DNA from: Oceanipulchritudo coccoides
Lineage (GTDB): Bacteria > Verrucomicrobiota > Verrucomicrobiia > Opitutales > Oceanipulchritudinaceae
Direction: 5' to 3'
Length of the DNA stretch: 64,000 nt
NCBI RefSeq assembly: GCF_010500615.1
Contig: NZ_JAAGNX010000002.1
Span: 920,990-984,989 of the forward strand
Numbering within the stretch: position 1 is the stretch's first letter; every line of letters starts with the position of its first letter. A program made the position numbers and the translations under genes. Positions 62,516 to 64,000 of the stretch are shown piece by piece. The notes under the pieces are model-generated. The model did not search any database and was not told where the DNA came from. It was given only the letters and a program-made list of their open reading frames with translations.

Positions 62516-63124
62516 ATGCGGGTGTTGAAATTCCTTGCAAAACTGTTCATCGCGTTCTTGGCGGTCGCTCTGACTTTTGTGATTTTGTTCTTCTTCGTCC
62601 CGTCGTGGCAGAAAGCTGCGGTCGAGGAGGTCCTTTCCCACGACCAGGCGCGGCGCTGGCAGATTGGAACAGTGGGGCTTGGACCGGTGCGAGTTGAAGC
62701 GAGCGACATATTTGTCCTGGAAGGTCCGGTCGGGATCGAGGTCGCAAGTCTCCAAGTGGATGGACCGTTCTGGCTCAGTCCCGCATCCGGCGTCATCGAG
62801 ATTGAATCAGGCCATATCAAGGGCTTCAACCTGGACGCCAGCCGGCTTCGTGTTGGCGACCTGACCTCGGAAGACTGGCAGACCTTCTTGAAACGGATTT
62901 CCACCGATGCGAGCTTCTGGGAAGAACGCACCGGGCTTGTTTTGCAGAAGCTGGCAGCGACCGGATGGGATGTTTCCATGACGGAAGTCCTCCTCGAAGG
63001 CAGCGTGCTCATGCCGGGAAACACCGTGGTTCCAGTTTCCATGAAGATCATTCAGGCCGACAGTCGAGGTCGTGCCCTCCCGCGGATCAAGCTACTATCC
63101 TCTGAACCCCGGCAGTCCCTCTAG
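62516..63124 (+). CDS. Membrane-anchored hypothetical protein
   Basis: A 202-residue protein starting at MRVLKFLAKLFIAFLAVA (ATG 62516, just after the rplS terminator). One N-terminal membrane anchor (to about residue 32, ILFFFVPSW), then a soluble beta-rich domain (about 40-200) with IGTVGLGPVRVEASDIFVLE and IESGHIKGFNLDASRLRV, in the style of AsmA/DUF748-type periplasmic domains. No catalytic motif. The family link is tentative. It lies 58 bases before sufU and may be co-transcribed with it. Confidence 0.65.
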   Translation: MRVLKFLAKLFIAFLAVALTFVILFFFVPSWQKAAVEEVLSHDQARRWQIGTVGLGPVRVEASDIFVLEGPVGIEVASLQVDGPFWLSPASGVIEIESGHIKGFNLDASRLRVGDLTSEDWQTFLKRISTDASFWEERTGLVLQKLAATGWDVSMTEVLLEGSVLMPGNTVVPVSMKIIQADSRGRALPRIKLLSSEPRQSL

Positions 63125-63182
63125 AAGCAGGATCTGCTTTTTCCGTTTGGCACGCGAAACCTGATTCAACTATCATTAGTGT

Positions 63183-63647
63183 ATGGCCTCGCTGGAAGAC
63201 CTCTATCAGGAAATAATCCTTGATCACAACAAGCACCCGCGCAACTTCGGGCCGCTGCCGGGTGCAACACATCGGGCGGATGGCAATAATCCCCTTTGTG
63301 GCGATGAGCTGAAGGTGTCCCTGTGCCTGTCTGAGGGGCTTGTGGAGAAGATTCAGTTCCAGGGGCAGGGGTGCGCCATCTCCAAGGCTTCAGCCTCCCT
63401 GATGACGGAGGCCATTGCGGGAAAGACTCTGGAGGATGCCTGCTACCTTGCTCGTTCCGTCATTGAAGGGATCACGGCGTGTGAAGAGGGCCTCAAGTTT
63501 GAGGAAGCCGGTGACCTTGCCGCGCTCTCCGGTGTGCGCAAATTCCCGGCCCGCGTCAAATGCGCGACCTTGGCCTGGCATGCCTTGCTCTGTGCCCTTG
63601 ATGGAGGCGACCGTGTTTCGACGGAGCAAATTGGTCCCGCCGCCTGA
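63183..63647 (+). CDS. sufU: SufU-type iron-sulfur scaffold/sulfur-transfer protein
   Basis: A 154-residue NifU/IscU-like protein. Three conserved Cys are visible: NPLCGDELKVSL (with following Asp), FQGQGCAISKASASLM and FPARVKCATLAWHAL. The extra residues in the segment ending LAALSGVRKFPARVKC are the SufU-specific insertion that separates it from IscU. SufU binds zinc and passes sulfur from the SufS desulfurase. No other suf gene is in the window to the right; an aldo/keto reductase begins two bases after the stop. Confidence 0.95.
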   Translation: MASLEDLYQEIILDHNKHPRNFGPLPGATHRADGNNPLCGDELKVSLCLSEGLVEKIQFQGQGCAISKASASLMTEAIAGKTLEDACYLARSVIEGITACEEGLKFEEAGDLAALSGVRKFPARVKCATLAWHALLCALDGGDRVSTEQIGPAA

Positions 63648-63649
63648 GT

Positions 63650-64000
63650 ATGGACACACGGACCCGAGAGCACCTTGAACAATGTCAAAGGACACCCTTG
63701 GCCCTTGGTTGTTGGGCCCTCGGGGGTAAGGGCTGGGGAGGCCAATCTGAAAAGGATTCCCTTGAGGTGATGGAAGAGGCTTACCGCCGAGGTATTCGCC
63801 ATTTCGATACAGCTCAAGGATATGGTTGTTCCGAAAAACTGGTGGGCAAGTTTATCGGGAACGAGCGCGGGAAATTTTTTCTGGCATCAAAGGTCTACCC
63901 CGGGCAAGAGCCCGGTTGTATCCGGGAGGCGCTCCATCGAAGCCTTGAGAACCTGTGCACGGACCGCATTGACCTGTATTACCTCCACTGGCCGCGTGAA
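63650..64000 (+). CDS. Aldo/keto reductase, N-terminal part
   Basis: The first 117 residues of an aldo/keto reductase, cut by the window end. Start MDTRTREHLEQCQRTPLA (ATG 63650). The catalytic tetrad is already visible: Asp and Tyr in HFDTAQGYGCSE, Lys in FLASKVYPG and His in LYYLHWPRE. The GCWALGGKGWGG segment is the first strand of the (beta/alpha)8 barrel. Substrate not determinable. Two bases after sufU, so possibly co-transcribed. Confidence 0.93.
   Translation, partial: MDTRTREHLEQCQRTPLALGCWALGGKGWGGQSEKDSLEVMEEAYRRGIRHFDTAQGYGCSEKLVGKFIGNERGKFFLASKVYPGQEPGCIREALHRSLENLCTDRIDLYYLHWPRE

Overview
The window looks like chromosomal DNA of a Gram-negative bacterium, most plausibly a member of the Verrucomicrobiota (Opitutae-like). 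This is an inference from gene content. The pointers are a long insert-containing IspG, a ThrRS without TGS domain, the arginine decarboxylase/carboxynorspermidine polyamine route, menC/menE, KdsB (hence LPS), secretin and PspABC/PspF, mixed with small exported proteins of a kind common in the Planctomycetes-Verrucomicrobia group. Both ends cut through a gene: a secretin at the left and an aldo/keto reductase at the right. No gene-free stretch exceeds about 220 bases. I see no tRNA, rRNA, CRISPR array, prophage or insertion sequence.

Layout. 0-2.2 kb: secretin C-terminus, a BrnT-type toxin-antitoxin pair and a GreA/GreB-like protein. 2.2-7.4 kb: a giant alpha-2-macroglobulin-like protein. 7.4-11.2 kb: an envelope-stress island (pspA-pspB-pspC, a cyclic-nucleotide-domain histidine kinase behind a terminator, and a divergent pspF), running into deoC and two aldehyde dehydrogenase genes, the second a catalytically dead partner (11.2-14.5 kb). 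14.5-20.7 kb, minus strand: thrS, speA, carboxynorspermidine synthase and decarboxylase, i.e. a polyamine operon coupled to a tRNA synthetase. 20.8-23.2 kb, plus strand: MBL hydrolase, ribD and rdgB. 23.2-25.8 kb: ispH and guaB, minus strand. 26-32 kb: an exported fasciclin protein, an Mpv17-like membrane protein, a menC-menE-glycosyltransferase operon and a DegT aminotransferase. 32.3-44.3 kb: twelve consecutive minus-strand genes (cysE, uppS, cdsA, dxr, rseP, ispG, an ABC ATPase and permease, an MFS transporter, a small unknown, uppP, pdxH). 44.4-49.3 kb: an S9 peptidase, a redoxin and a NatAB-like ABC exporter. 49.3-51 kb: vapBC, a methyltransferase and a lipoprotein. 51.1-57.7 kb: aspS, amt-glnK behind a clear sigma-54 promoter, and valS. 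57.8-64 kb: a Cys-rich exported miniprotein, an amidohydrolase, kdsB, a small winged-helix regulator, rpsP-trmD-rplS, an anchored unknown, sufU and an aldo/keto reductase.

How the parts fit. Isoprenoid and envelope lipid synthesis is strongly represented (Dxr, IspG, IspH, UppS, UppP, CdsA, with MenC/MenE for quinones). Two sigma-54 themes appear: Psp stress, with PspF the likely activator, and ammonium uptake with PII. The most unusual items are the split active/inactive ALDH pair beside a eukaryote-type deoC; two unrelated exported proteins, 32 kb apart, whose predicted mature N-termini share an almost identical HCGAC-xAG tag; the rpsP-trmD-rplS operon without rimM; UppP and ThrRS with unusual extensions or insertions; and a CdsA with a deviant signature. 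I found no convincing wholly new multi-gene system. The Cys-tag proteins and the split ALDH are the best candidates for new biology.
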